A stretch of 64,000 nucleotides of DNA from Elymus sibiricus (taxonomy: Eukaryota; Streptophyta; Magnoliopsida; Poales; Poaceae), in assembly GCA_039707655.1 (NCBI GenBank), contig CM077673.1:267572288-267636287 (forward strand). Reading direction: 5' to 3'. The notes beneath the pieces were generated by a model. That model saw only the letters and a program-made list of their open reading frames with translations, was not told the DNA's origin and made no database searches. Of the stretch, positions 19,381 to 31,060 are shown in pieces (the stretch's first letter is position 1; each line of letters starts with the position of its first letter). The position numbers were made by a program, and so were the translations under genes.

Positions 19381-21405
19381 TTCGGATTTCTTTAATCCGT
19401 CGACGATTGGAATCCTGCCAGGAGAGTCTGCTCTAAAATCAAGTTCATTTTCTGCTCAAATTCATAGATGTGTGCTAAGTGGATGTTCCTCCCTGTTCTC
19501 CAATCATAAAATAAATAAATAAAGGTGCGGCCATGGGGATTTGATCCCTGATCTTTCGGGTGCAAACAAGCTGAAGGAGCCATGACCCGGAAGTGGATAC
19601 AACCACGACCGGGAAGCGGATACAGTGATGACTTGAGAACGAGTATGACTACGACCCGGCCGCTCTGACGTTGAGCCGCCATCCCCTACGGCCTCTCTTC
19701 GCGGACGGGTCTCCGCAGCTGCCACAACTGCCGTGGGCTCAGCCGCTTGCATCCGCCGCAACGACGTAGATTTCCCCTGTTCTGCTCCGCCACCAAACTG
19801 CCAACCGCCGCACTCCATCGAGCCACCGTTCCGCATCGCTCCAAACCGCCCCTGCCAGAGTGGACTCCAAGCCGCCGCCTCCGCTGAGTCGCCGCGACAG
19901 CCGTGGCTCGCCCGCTGCCGTTCTGCTCCGGGTCACCATAGGCGGCAGCGCCCGTCTCACCTCAGCGGAGAGCCGCCGCGCTGGCCTGCCTCTGCCTTGG
20001 CCTTGCGCGCGCCTGCGCCCGGCCAGCTCCACTTCGCCTCCGCTGCGCCTTGAGCCGGCCCTCTGCCGCGGCCACGCCCTGTGCTGCGCCTGATACACCT
20101 TGCGCCGGCCTCCGCCTCGCTACCACAAGTCGTCGCCTTCAAGGTCAACCTCCGCCTCCACGGCTCCCGCCTCCGCTTGGTCGCCACGGCCTCGTCTCCG
20201 GGTCACCCACGTCTCGAGCCGGCCTCGTCTCGAGTCGCCCTCGTCTCGAGCCACTCCCACCGGTGCCTGCTTGGCCGTCGCAGCTTCGAGTCGACCTCAC
20301 CTCACCTCGCCACGCCCGCTCTGAGACGACCCCGCCTTGAGTCGCTCCCGCCTCCGCACCATAGCTCCTTGGCCGCCGTCGTTTTCTCTTCCACCACCGA
20401 GTCGCCGGCCCGCGGTCTCACCATGCCGCACCACCTCGCATCGTCCAGCCGGCTTCGCGCCCGTCCGCGCCGCACCACGGGCCGCCGCCTCGCCACCTCG
20501 CGCTGGACGGATCCCACGCGCCGCGGCTCTACCTTGCCTCCGGCCGGCTCCGCCGCGCCTGCGGGGCCCCTGCTCGCGTTGTGAGCAGCCGCCCCACCGC
20601 GCGCTACTACTGCAACCCGCCGCCGCCTCTGTTCCGCTCCGCTTCGCCCGTGGACGCCCCGCGTTGAGCCGCTGTGGCCCGTCGTCCGCGCGCGCGACCA
20701 CCGTGGTGGCCTGCCCCGCTATAATCCGCCTCCATTTCCAGTGCGGCCTCGAGCCGGCCCTGCCACGCCCCTTCCGGCTCAGCGCGCGACCACCATGGTC
20801 GCCTGCCCCGCGGTAATCCGCCTCCACAGCCGGGGCAGCCTCGAGCCGGCCCTGCCACGCCCCTTCCGGCTCAGCACGCCCACCGAGCTGCTGCCATGCC
20901 CCGTCGCTGGTTTCGCCGCAACCGCCGGCCGCAGCCGCTCGCCTCCCTCCTCACACAGCCGGAGGCTCCTCCTCCATCCGGGTCTCTGCGCCATTTGCTC
21001 CCCGCCCACGGCTGCGCCTCCGCTCGCCTCCCTCGCGCGCCGTCGCGCCGTGGCATGCGCCTTCCTCCTGCGGCGGCCCCGCGCACCCCGCCGACGCCAT
21101 GGCTGAGCCGCCGCCATGGCCTCCGCCTCTGACGCGGGCCGGTGCTTCCAAGCCGCCTTGGCCGCGCCTCACCTCCGCCATGGCCGAGCCACTGCCGCGT
21201 GCCCATTCCCCCATGCTACGACCACCGCTCCCATGCGCTCGCGTCCCCATGATCCGCCGGGCCGAAGTCGGGATCCCCCAATCCAACCCCGTATCAGCTG
21301 CCCCCACTCCCTCGCGTGGTGGTCCGAGTAAGACAAGAAAAGGGAGCTGGTGGGTGAGGCGCGAAGCCTTTGCGTATGGCACTCAAGGGTGGCTCGCTCT
21401 CCTAG
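19381..21405. other. GC-rich region of uncertain origin
   Basis: After an AT-rich start (19381-19520) this becomes very rich in CCGCC, GCCGCG and CGAGCC words, with ORFs on both strands that show no domain. A 92-base unit starting GCGCGCGACCACC is repeated in tandem at 20690-20781 and 20782-20873. It probably is the 5' part (leader or gag N-terminus) of the Tat-like element that follows, but a captured host exon cannot be excluded. A sequence GTCCGAGTAAGA at about 21323 resembles a splice donor. Confidence 0.3.
19500..19595 (-). other. tRNA-derived, SINE-like fragment
   Basis: On the minus strand, TGGCTCCTTCAG, about 34 bases, then GGATCAAATCC resemble RNA polymerase III A and B boxes at tRNA spacing. 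They are followed by a TTTATTTATTTATTTT tail. This fits a short SINE fragment or tRNA relic. No family assigned. Confidence 0.3.
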
Positions 21406-22863
21406 CTCCTCAACCTCCCGGAGGAGTCCATCACCTCCTGGGACGACCTGCGCAAGCGCTTCGTCGCCAACTTCCAAGGTACCCGCGACCGCGCGCTCAC
21501 CGTGAACGACGTGCGGCGTGTGAAGCAGCAGGAGGGAGAGACCCTGCACAAATTCATACAACGCTTCACGACTACACGCCTCAAGGTCCCGAGAGCATCG
21601 GATGAGGCTATCATCTCCGCTTTCACCGACGGCGTCACGGACCTCAAGATGAAGGAGGAGCTCGCCATGAACGATGAACTGTGCTCAGCCCTGGAGATGT
21701 TCAACCTGGCGAATAGGTGCACCAAGGCCGAAGAGGGCCACCTGTCGCTCCGCGAGCCTCCGGCGGCAGAGCCAGAGGAAAGGAAGACCAAGGCCAAGGA
21801 GGCGAAACGCAAGGCCCCTGCGGTGCTTGCGGCGGAGCCTGAGACCAAGCATAGCCGAGGCAAAGGACCCCCTGCAGGAGGGCGGCCGTCCTGCATCTTC
21901 CACGGCACCAAAAACCACGACACCATCGATTGCCAGGAGCTCAGGCTGGTCCGTGACGAGCACTTCGGCCGGCGCCCTGGACGCGTAGACCGTGGCTTCG
22001 GACGCGGCGGAGGCCGCGACGGAGGCCGTTGGGACAACCGAGAGCCGCCTCAGGAGTGGCGAGACCGGCCTCGGGAGGACCGCCAGCGCGACCAAGCTCG
22101 GGAGGACCGCTGGCGTGACGACCCTCCGGAAGGGTCACGCCGTGGCCAGCCTCGTGAGGCCCGTCCTCGTGAGGCTGGCCTACCACCACTACCGCCGCCA
22201 CCCAGAAGGAAGGAAGAGGACGGGCAAGACGATGTGGCTGGGGGCTTCCAGGAGGTCAGGGCGTTAGACTGTATCCTGGGCGGCGCCCAAGCCCAGGCGT
22301 CGAACCGCATCTTCAAGCAGTTCACGCGGGAGGAGAACACAGTTCTCCCGAAGCCCGAAGCCATGCGCCCCCTCAAGTGGTCCCAGACCGCAATCACCAT
22401 TGACTAGAGGGACCAGCTCAGGTGCTCGGCCATGGCCGGCACGCTCCCCATGCTGTGCACTCCGACCATCAGCAACGTCCTCGTCACCAAGACCCTCATC
22501 GACAGTGGAGCGGGGCTCAATGTCCTCTCCATTGAGACCTTCGAGACGCTCCAAGTACCGTACGACTAGCTCATGCCGACCAAGCCCTTCTCGGGGGTCA
22601 CTGACGGGTCCACCGTCCCCATTGGGCAAGTGCGCCTGCCCGTCACCTTCGGCAGACGCAAGAACTACCACACCGAGATCATCGTCTTCGACGTCGCACA
22701 CATCCACCTCCCGTACAACGCGATACATGGGTACCCGGCCCTCGCCAAGTTCATGGCGATGACTCATCACGGCTACAATGTCCTCAAGATGCCAGGGAGT
22801 GGCGGCGTCATCACCGTCGCCTGCGATGAGAAGGATGCTGTCTGCTCCCTCGAGCGTGCTTAA
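21406..22863 (+). pseudogene. gag-protease of the Tat-like element
   Basis: The gag capsid-like domain is clear (SWDDLRKRFVANFQGTRDRA, LHKFIQRFTTTRLKVP, IISAFTDGVTDLKMKEEL). It is followed by a zinc-finger-like CIFHGTKNHDTIDC and an Arg/Asp/Gly-rich tail. The aspartic protease reads TLIDSGAGLNVLSIETF. In-frame stops occur at 21403-21405, 22405-22407 and 22567-22569; the last lies where PYDQL is usual, so CAG became TAG. The frame finally closes with TAA at 22861. Upstream of 21406 the frame is closed and the gag N-terminus is not recognised. Confidence 0.8.
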
Positions 22864-23600
22864 CGCGCTGCGGCGGCTGAGCGCTCGGACGACGAGGAGG
22901 ATTCCCTGCCTCGTGAGGATGCACGCAAGAAGAATAAGATGCTCCTCCCCACCGGGCGCCAGGGGGCTGGAACCACCAAGGACGGTGCCTCAGGCCCTGC
23001 GCCCGGGGACGGGGCCCCACCCTCCATCGCATAGGAAAGCGCGCTCGGTGCCCCCTTGGGTCGGGCTCGGGGGTTTCCATCCGAGGAGCTTCCGACCCAG
23101 CTAGTGAGACGAGGGAGGCGCTCGGGCACAACTTGGAGGTGCGTCCTGTCGCGCGTCTACCTAAGCCAGGAGTGCGGCACGAGGTGCCAAGCTCGCAAAC
23201 GTCCGTCATCAGAGCGATCGAGGAGGTTCAGGAGGCATAGGCCACGCGAGGCGGGAGCTGCCCTGCACCACCAAGCACAGCCGCCATGGTCGGCCCGACC
23301 AACAAGCCACGCGTCTGCGTCAACGCGCTCGCAATCAACAGGGCCGCGTCCCAGGACCTCTCCTGGTCGACGCGCGCCGATCGCGGATGGGTCTACCCGT
23401 GCAACAACGTTTGCATGCCCTTCGTCCTGGTGAACGCTGGCGCCACGTTCCAGCGCCTTGCCCAGGCCATGCTCATACCTTGCCGGGCGAGGCGCGACAA
23501 GGAGTTGGAGGAGGTGCCCGGACCGAGCAGGGGTCCCGAGCCCCGAGAGACGACGGCAGCTTCGACTCTTCAGCGGCATGGCCGCTAGATGATTCTTTGG
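22864..23600 (+). pseudogene. Degenerate, internally deleted reverse transcriptase
   Basis: Most of this span has no readable domain. At 23277-23500 one frame reads RVCVNALAINRAASQDLS and soon after NVCMPFVLVNAGATFQRLAQAML. These match RT motif 1 (R-x-C-x-D-x-x-x-L-N) and the PFGL-x-NAGATFQR motif, but the roughly 60 residues normally between them are cut to about 20, and the catalytic DD region is absent. RNase H and integrase are not seen. Confidence 0.6.
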
Positions 23601-24194
23601 TTTGTGCCAGGTAATTTTTTGGTTCACTCCGTTTGAGGGCGCCCACCGGGCCGCATTATCCTCAGGCGACCAGGGCATACCCCTGCAGCCGCCTCATTTA
23701 CGCATGTTTCAGTAACTGTTCATGCATGTGATCAATTCCCTAACGTTTCACCTTGCCTGCACGGCTCTTTGCCGGCGTGAATGTCGCCGTACCCGAATGA
23801 TCCTACCTTCGACCGCCTCATGAGAGGACTGGGCACGGCGTCTGTGCTCGGGTCCGTCCCTGCAGCGTCGATAAATCCAGTGGCTGAGCTCTGTCTGGCG
23901 GGCCGGCCCCGCTCACGTCACCTCCTGGGGTCACTGGTGCTTGGCCCTCTCATGCGGTGGCCCTCGGGAGCACATTCGGCACAGGCTTCTCCAAAATTTG
24001 TAGGACCTCAGACGGCGCTATCCACAAGAAGATCCAGGTGCAAACCGCCTTTGAGGTAGGGACCTCGCGAGGCCAAAGCACCCTCGCGAGCTCCCAGATA
24101 CACCTCCCAGTTCTACCGTGCAAGCCACGCGTATGAACTGAATGGGCTGTACACGCCCGGAGCCCCCCGAGGATGCGGAGGGGTTCCTTCCCAC
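23601..24194. other. Non-coding spacer of the Tat-like element
   Basis: No protein homology. It is less GC-rich than its surroundings until about 23770, then GC-rich. It leads into the tandem arrays. Confidence 0.35.
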
Positions 24195-24358
24195 GCAATG
24201 TGGCAGCCCCATGCTCCGCACTGGCGGACAACACGGTCCGCTAATGACTATGCCCACGCAAGGTGGAAGCCCCATGTCCCGTGTTGGCGGACAACACGGT
24301 CCACCAATGACTATGCCCACGCAATGTGGAAGCCCTACGCTCCGTGCTGGGGATAAAC
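24195..24358. repeat. 63-base tandem repeat, about 2.6 copies
   Basis: Units start at 24195, 24258 and 24321 with GCAATGTGGCAGCCCCATG or a close variant and share GGCGGACAACACGGTCC and AATGACTATGCCCAC. The third copy is partial. It lies in the spacer between RT and the antisense ORF. Confidence 0.8.
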
Positions 24359-24565
24359 AACTGAGGGCGCGCCAGCGGCTGCATCCAACCTCAGGAAGGC
24401 GCCTCGCGGCCCCGTCTCGCTGCGTTCCCCTGGGATATACGCGTGAGGGGGCTGCATGGGGGCTGCTACCGGGCCAAGCCCGGTACAGCCACCTCCCCAG
24501 GTCTGCCAAACCTAGTCTTCACGCGCCCCTCTCGGGAAAGCTAGCGAGGAAAGGTATGGGAGCCG

Positions 24566-25680
24566 CTCGTACGTCAAGGGGGACTCCTGAGCATCGCGAC
24601 TCAGGAGCCTCACTGGCCACGTAGCCCCTCACCCCTTGGAACCGTCCTGGTGATCCGGACGGCCCAACGGCGGCTGAGGTATGCGCGGGGCCGGGCCCTG
24701 CCGACGCAGAGCTCAAAGTGCTCAAACCCCCTAAGGAGGACGCTGGAGCTCGTACGTCAAGGGGGACTCCTGAGCATCGCGACTCAGGAGCCTCACTAGC
24801 CACGTAGCCCCTCACCCCTTGGAACCGTCCTGGTGATCCGGACGGCCCAACGGCGGCTGAGGTATGCGCGGGGCCGGGCCCTACCAACGCAGAGCTCAAA
24901 GCGCTCAAAACCCCTAAGGAGGACGCTGGAGCTCGTACGTCAAGGGGGACTCCTGAGCATCGCGACTCACGAGCCTCACTGGCCACATAGCCCCTCACGC
25001 CTTGGCACCGTCCTGGTGATCCGGACGGCCCAACGGCGGCTGAGGTATGCGCGGGGCCGGGCCCTGCCGACGCAGAGCACAAGGTGTTCGAAATTTCCAA
25101 GTTAACCCAATCTTCACCATGTTCCCTTCATGAGGGCTGCTCGTATGTCAAGGGGGACTCCTGAGCATCACGACTCAGGAGCATCACTGGCGACGTAGCC
25201 CCTCACCCCTTGGAACCGTCCTGGTGATCCGGACGGCCCAACGGCGGATGAGGTATGCGCGGGGCCGGGCCCTGCCAACGCAGAGCTCAAAGCGCTCAAA
25301 ACCCCTAAGGAGGACGCTGGAACTCGTACGTCAAGGGGGACTCCTGAGCATCGCGACTCACGAGCCTCACTGGCCACATAGCCCCTCACCCCTTGGCACC
25401 GTCTTGGTGATCCGGACGGCCCAACGGCGGCTAAGGTATGCGCGGGGCCAGGCCCTGCCGACGCAGAGCGCAAGGTGTTCGAAATTTCCAAGTTAACCCA
25501 ATCTTCACCATGTTCCCTTCATGAGGGCTGCTCGTACGTCAAGGGGGACTCCTGAGCATCACGACTCAGGTGCCTCACTGGTCATGTAGCCTCTCACCCC
25601 TTGGCACCGTCCTGGTGATCCGGCCGGCCCAACGGCGGCTGAGGTATGCGCGGGGCCGGGGCCGGGCCCTGCCGGCATCA
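24566..25680. repeat. Tandem array with two unit lengths (183 and 208 bases)
   Basis: Units begin CTCGTACGTCAAGGGGGACT at 24566, 24749, 24932, 25140, 25323 and 25531, giving spacings 183, 183, 208, 183, 208. All units share the first ~145 bases (CCTGAGCATCGCGACTCA, GTCCTGGTGATCCGGACGG, GAGGTATGCGCGGGGCC). Short units end with AAGCGCTCAAA..CCTAAGGAGGACGCTGGA; long ones end with GGTGTTCGAAATTTCC..CTTCATGAGGGCTG. The pattern A-A-B-A-B shows higher-order duplication of an A+B pair. Both strands are open over long stretches, probably because the 183-base unit is 61 codons and GC-rich. Confidence 0.9.
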
Positions 25681-25826
25681 CAGCAAGCAAGAAGGAAACA
25701 AGGCGAAGAAAGCAATCACACAGTTCAACAGTTATTACAAGCATTAAAAGTTTTTGCGAATACAAACAAGTTTAATGCCTCCGCGAGGCACGATGAACGT
25801 TGCAGGAAAGGAACAAGGAAGAGGAA

Positions 25827-28708
25827 TTAGGAGGAGCCGCCGCCACCACTCGTCCCGGCCGCAGGGAACTCGTCGTCGACATCGCTGGCGTCGTCTTCTT
25901 CACCGCTAACCCTTGCAGCTTCAGGAGGTAGAGGAACGGTGACGCAGGTGAACTTCTTCACCAGCACCCCCACGGCGCCCTTCACTGCCGCCGCAGCGCT
26001 GGCGCAGACCTCGGGGGCGACCGGGCGGATCACGGAGTCAAAGTCAAACTCTGGCTCGCGAAGGTGAAGATGGCTAAAGAGGCGCGTCGCGGCCTCAGAA
26101 AAGAGGTCGCAACACTCGCTCTCCAAGACCCCCTCCACCTTGGCAACGGCGCCCTCCAGCGCCTCGACGAGCTTCGAAGCAAGCTCCGCGAAGCCGCTCT
26201 TCGGAGCAGCCAAGGTGGAGGGAGTGGAGCGCTTCGCGAAGCCTGACCTCGACGGAGGGAATGGCGCTGAGCTCTACGGCCTTTTTCTCTCAGCCGCGGC
26301 AAGAGCCTTCTCCCTGGTGTTGAGCCGGGCCTTCTCCGAAGCGACTTCCCTCTCCCGCGCGTCCAGGCGCTCTCGCCCCGCGGCTCGGTTGGCCGCCGCC
26401 TTGGACAGCTCGGAGTCCCGATCGGCAAGCTGGGCCTCGCAGGTCTTGAGGGCTTCCCCTTGCTGACGCAGCCATTCTGCAAGCGCGGACTTCTCTTCCT
26501 GAAGAACCTTAAAGCGGGCCTCCGCTTCATCGCAACGCCTTGCAGCAGACGCCGCGTCGGTCAGTGCCGCGTCGCGGGCTGCCTTGGCTGACGCGGCCTC
26601 CTTCTCGCTCTTTGCCATGGTGGCCTTGGCCTGGCCCCAAACCGCCACGACAGAGGCGTCGGCCTGGAGCCACCCGGAGAGGAGCCCCAAGCGCCCACTC
26701 GTGAGGCGATCGTCAGCGCCCCCGAGGGCATCCCGAACCTGACCCAGAGCGGTGTAGGCCCCGTCCAGGACGCCGGGGCCACGCAATGCGAACACCAAGG
26801 CCTCGTCAGGGGGAGTCGCCTGTGCCATCACAGGAGACGCCCCTGGGGCGGCAGAAGCACGAGGAGCAGGAGGCACCGGAGGCTCCGCCACGACCACAGG
26901 TAAGGTGGATGAAGACGAGTCCAAGGGCAGCTGGCCCTCGGGGGCTGGCTCCCGGGGCAGCAACGCCGACACGCCCCCGAGGGCAGGAGTGGCCAGGCCA
27001 ACAAGCGTTGGGGGCTCAGGGGGCTCCGCGGAAGTGGCCAGGTGGGTCGCCTCGTGAGCCCCCACGCCCGCAGTGTCAGGCGCCTCGTCAGGCGATGGCA
27101 GGACGACAGGAGCGGGCGGTGCATCGGAAGGCGCCTTCGGCTTGACGCCCGCCTTCTTCTTCCTCGTCTTCAGCACGGCGGCATTCCTGGTCACCAAGCA
27201 AAGGAAAATCATCAGCGCATAACCTACCGGTAGGCGACCAAGGTCGAGCCGGATCACTCACTCTTCAACGTCGACCCATTTCCTCTTCCTCTCCGCTTCG
27301 ACGATGACGGGGGCGCCATCGCCTTTCTCCGGGAGGGCACCACCACGCGGGGGAGCTGGAGCACTGCCCACAAGGGTGGCGGCTAGAGGGATCACCATGG
27401 CCCCGGCCTCGTCCACCTTGCCCGCGATCTGCGATTCGTGCGGGGGCGAGACCGGCACTTCAACCGCCTTGCCGGCAGAGGCAGGGTACACCGGAGGAGA
27501 CTCCGCCCCGCGCTTCCTGGGGGTCGCCAGGCAGGCAGACCGTGTGGCACGGGGGGCCGGTCCTGGTCCCCTGCGGACCTTGGCGGGATGCGGAGAACCT
27601 GTAGCAGAAGCTTCACCAACATCGCCGTCGTCCTCAAGGTCACGCAAGAGCAAGCTCTACGACGGGGGAGACACCTCCGCCATGTCGTCGTCCGATGTCT
27701 TCTCCGAATCCTCCCCGCCTGTGGTGTCGCCGGAGGACACCATCACCGGGGAGCCAAGGCCCTCAACTGGGGAGAGCCCCAGTTCATTGAAGACAGGCAT
27801 CGCGGCGACCAGATCGGCTCCGTCGTCGCGGCAGTACAACGGGGCGCAGTCATCGGGAAAATCTCTGGGGTCGCCGTTGAGCAGGGTTGTTACAACTCTG
27901 CTCAGCTCCTCGGAAGGCATGGGGCAGATCGAAGCCGGAGGTCGTCGCCGCTGCCCCGGTATTCCCACAAGGGCCTCGAATGCGACTAGAGGGGTGCCAG
28001 GCGCTGCTTCAAGAACTCCTTCACTATCATCCCCCCAGTCAGCTTCTTGGCACTGATATCATGAGAAATCCGCTCCAGGATGGGCCTGGCCCGGGGATCG
28101 GAAAGCTTCGTGGAGCTCCACGCGGGGGTCTTCTCCGGCAGCCCCTTCGGCAGATCCAAGCGGGGGTTGGTGCTCTTGAGATCCATGAAGACCCAGCGGT
28201 GCCTAAAGTTCTCCACCTTCTTCCCGGCCTTTAAGAGCATGTTACCGCTTTGGACCGCGACGAAGGAGACGCACGCCGACCGCTGAGCGCCATCGTGCAC
28301 GCGCAAGCTGAAGAAATGGCGGAAGAGGGCCACCGAAGGCTTCACGCCCAAGAAAGCCTCGTAGTAGAAGGCGAAGACGGACAAGAGTAGGATGGAGTTG
28401 GGTTGGAGATGAAGGGCTTGGATCCCGTAGTGGTCGAGGACGGCGGTGAAGAATTTGGAGAAGGGTGGGAAGAGCCCAGTGAAGACGCTATGGAGAAAGA
28501 AAGGATAGGCCGACCTGGATGAGGGCCGCTTCTCCGAGGAGCCGCCCCATATCAAGGTTCGCCCCCACTCGTTGGTCCCGTCTGCCGTCGACGGGAGCAC
28601 CGAGACGAGGTCTCCGTCCTTGGCAATGGTGGACTCCGAGAGCTCCGGTGAGACGGGAGCAGAGGCTGAGCTCTGGGCCTCTGGCTTCGACTTGCCGGCG
28701 GGATCCAT
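25827..28708 (-). pseudogene. Antisense extra ORF of the Tat-like element ('putative gypsy-type transposon' protein)
   Basis: From 28708 downward: MDPAGKSKPE, then the recognisable family core (PFSKFFTAVLDHYGIQALHL, NSILLLSVFAFYYEAFLGV, PSVALFRHFFSLRVHDGA). A TAG at 27988-27986, where glutamine is expected, is followed by SHSRPLWEY in the same frame. Then come a frameshift and an acidic region (EELSRVV, DDGADLVAAMPVF, SGDTTGGEDSEKTSDDDM). A probable intron (GTGAGT near 27270 to GACCAG near 27181) leads to a C-terminal part dominated by a long Ala/Glu/Lys/Arg heptad-like coiled coil (26650-26270) and an acidic end. This family is annotated in Pfam as a plant gypsy-type transposon protein of unknown role and is transcribed opposite to gag-pol. 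Confidence 0.7.
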
Positions 28709-29020
28709 CGGGAAGTTCGCTGGGCCGACGCGGCAAGGAGGAGGATGGAGCGGCGCCGGGATCTCGAGAGGTATCTGCTAAGGCCGGGGATCTGGGAGTA
28801 AGAGCAGGTGTGCAGAAGAGGAAAGCAGTAATGGCTCGGCGCTGGAAGTCAGGCTTTTGTCGATTCGAGCGGTGGCCGAAGGGGCGTTGGATGCCTGACA
28901 TCGGCCGCACGACGTGCGCCAATCCTGGCTCGCAGGCATTTGGGGGCCGCGGCGCTTCGGGCCGTCCTTACCGGATTCACCCAGAAGCCGGTTCGAGCGC
29001 GCCTTGGGCCCGGGGGCTAC
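28709..29020. other. Region between antisense ORF and 3' LTR
   Basis: Holds the presumed promoter side of the antisense ORF and, at 29005-29020, the purine-rich tract directly before the LTR. No other feature recognised. Confidence 0.4.
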
Positions 29021-29930
29021 TGTCGGCGTTCTGGGAACTGGGGTACCCACACCTACCTGCCTGCGGCCCAGGGCATGGTCCACTTTGTCAGCCAGGCACG
29101 GCCTGGCGCAACTTCACCCAAGACAAGGCCCTCGCGAGGGCCCTAAGCTCGCGAGGAAGAACAGCACCAAGATCAGCGAAGGATGGGCCTCCTCAGGCCC
29201 CCTCCGGAGCGGCAGAGATCTCTACGCAGAACCCGGCCTCGGGAGTCAAGGATGACGCAAGGAAGGACAGGCGGGCGCCAGCGCGCCAGGCGGTGCAGTT
29301 TCCCCTTTGGTGCAAAGGGAGCAAGGACGTACGCGGGTTCCCAAAGCGCCCCCAAAGGTTTCCGTTCTGGTGCAACAAGACCATGACCACGAGCCCACCA
29401 GGACGGATGTAATCGCCGAGCCCACCTCTGCATCAACGACAGCCACTTTGCAGGCGAAGACCACCTTTGGACAGGGCGGGGGTGTACTCCTGTCCCCCTT
29501 CGAAATTGGCCGTTGTGGGATCCCTTCCCGCCATTGCGATAAGGGAAGAGGACCCGGGCCGCTGCTATATATAGACGCTAGGTTGCACCGTAGAGAGGAA
29601 GAACGGGAAGGGGGGAGAAGACAACAAACACCCAACAGGGCAGAGAGCCAAGATCACCAATCGAGTGCCCTCGCGAGGCTCCTCACCATTGTACTAATTC
29701 ATCCACCACACCTCCTCGAGAGGCAATCCACCAAAGCAAGAGTAGGGTATTACGCTTCGCAGCGGCCCGAAGCTGGGTAAATCACCGTGTGCATCTTCTT
29801 CCTCGTCATCGCGCGAGTTCGTCGTAGTAATCATCGTGTAGTGAGCTAGGTAGGGCGAGGCTGCAGGGGATCTTCGCACACGCCCCTGTGTTCGAACTTC
29901 TTGGGGTTTTGCGGAGCCCGAAATCCGACA
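29021..29930 (+). repeat. 3' LTR of the Tat-like element
   Basis: It starts TGTCGGCGTTCTGGG, ends AAATCCGACA, 910 bases. TATATATAG at about 29567 is a TATA box. GTAGGGTATTACGCTTCGCAG near 29742 resembles the U5 side of other Tat LTRs. The next five bases TTCAC (29931-29935) would be the target duplication; the matching copy on the left is not in the window. Confidence 0.8.
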
Positions 29931-30883
29931 TTCACCACAGACCTACGGGTCCATAGCTATTACCTAGATGGCAATCTCTCTATCTCTTGATCTTCAATAA
30001 AAGGATCATCGCATCTTTGATTTGATCTATCCGATGTAATCCTATTGTGCGGTGTGTTTGTTGGGATCCGATGAATTGTGGTTTTATGTTCAGATTATTC
30101 ATTAAAAGTATTTGAGTCACCTCTAAATATTAAGATTCTTATTTGCATGATCATTATAGCTTCGTAATGCTCTCCGATTTATTGATGTGCTTTGGCCAAG
30201 TAGATTGATCTATCTTCGGTGGGAGTGCTGCGTTGTGGTAGGTTCTACCTGACGAGTTTCTATATCTCAGTGACAAAGTAGGGGACAAGATGTGTCTTTG
30301 TGTTGTTGCTACTAAGGATAACACGATGGGGTTTATTCATATTGCTTGAGTTTACTTTGTCTACATCATGTCATCGTTCTCCATGCATTACTCTATTTGT
30401 CATGAACTTAGTACGTAGAGAGGCAAGCATAGAAGCGCCCTTGAAGTGGAGTAATATTCATAGGTGCAGGCAGGAGTCGGCCTATTTATTTATGGACGTG
30501 ATGCCTATATATACATGATCATTGCCATGAAAATCGCATAACTATTCGCTTTTCTATCAATTGCTCAACAGTAATTTGTTACCCACCGTATCCTGCCTAC
30601 ATGAGAGATGCCGCTAGGGAAAACTATGGCCCCCGGGTCTATTCACTTATAAATTTACAAATGCTACTATTACCTTGCTTCCTTTATTTACTTTTTATTT
30701 TATTGCCCGCGTTGGGTGCAAGTTGTTTGTTCTTTTGTGTGCAGCCGCTGAAGACGGTTGATGATTGATATTCCTATTGGTTTGATAAACCTTGGTTTCA
30801 TAACTGAGGGAAATACTTACCCAGTTTGTGCTGCAATAACCCGTTCCTCTTCACGGAAAACCCAACGCAGATCACACGTATCA
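29931..30883 (+). repeat. Remaining part of the 5' LTR of Athila-like 1
   Basis: Nearly identical in order and sequence to 38651-39674 (TTCACCACAGACCTA, GATCCGATGAATTGTGG, CACGGAAAACCCAACGCAGA). It lacks an AT-rich ~60-base segment present in the 3' LTR near 39422-39485. It ends CACGTATCA. Confidence 0.85.
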
Positions 30884-31060
30884 GAAAGGATTTCTGGCGC
30901 CGTTGCCGGGGAATATCATCACCGACTATCAAGTAACTTCACACAAATTTTCATTCACTTGTTTATCTTTTTATTTGCTGTTATATTTAGTTTGTCTCAT
31001 AAAAATCAAAAATACAAAAATATTTATCTTTGCTTTTCACTAGTTTGCTTGTTTGAAGTC

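Larger units (their letters stand above)
21406..29930 (+). mobile_element. Tat/Retand-like gypsy element, 5' end missing
   Basis: Order on the plus strand: gag and protease (21406-22863), shrunken RT (about 23277-23500), spacer with two tandem-repeat arrays (24195-25680), an antisense extra ORF (25827-28708), purine-rich tract GGGCCCGGGGGCTAC, and a 3' LTR (29021-29930). Long spacers with repeats and an antisense gene between pol and the 3' LTR are a known feature of Tat-lineage elements in grasses. Integrase and RNase H are absent. No matching 5' LTR is seen. The right flank at 29931 is the middle of an Athila-like LTR, so this element inserted there. Confidence 0.75.

Noticed and set aside
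24519..25100. 193-residue minus-strand ORF with 61-residue repeats, as a protein
   Set aside because: Follows from GC-rich 183-base units being a multiple of three; it breaks at the first 208-base unit and has no known domain.
24195..25680. CRISPR-like spaced repeats
   Set aside because: Units are contiguous tandem repeats of 63, 183 and 208 bases without unique spacers, in a plant nuclear sequence.
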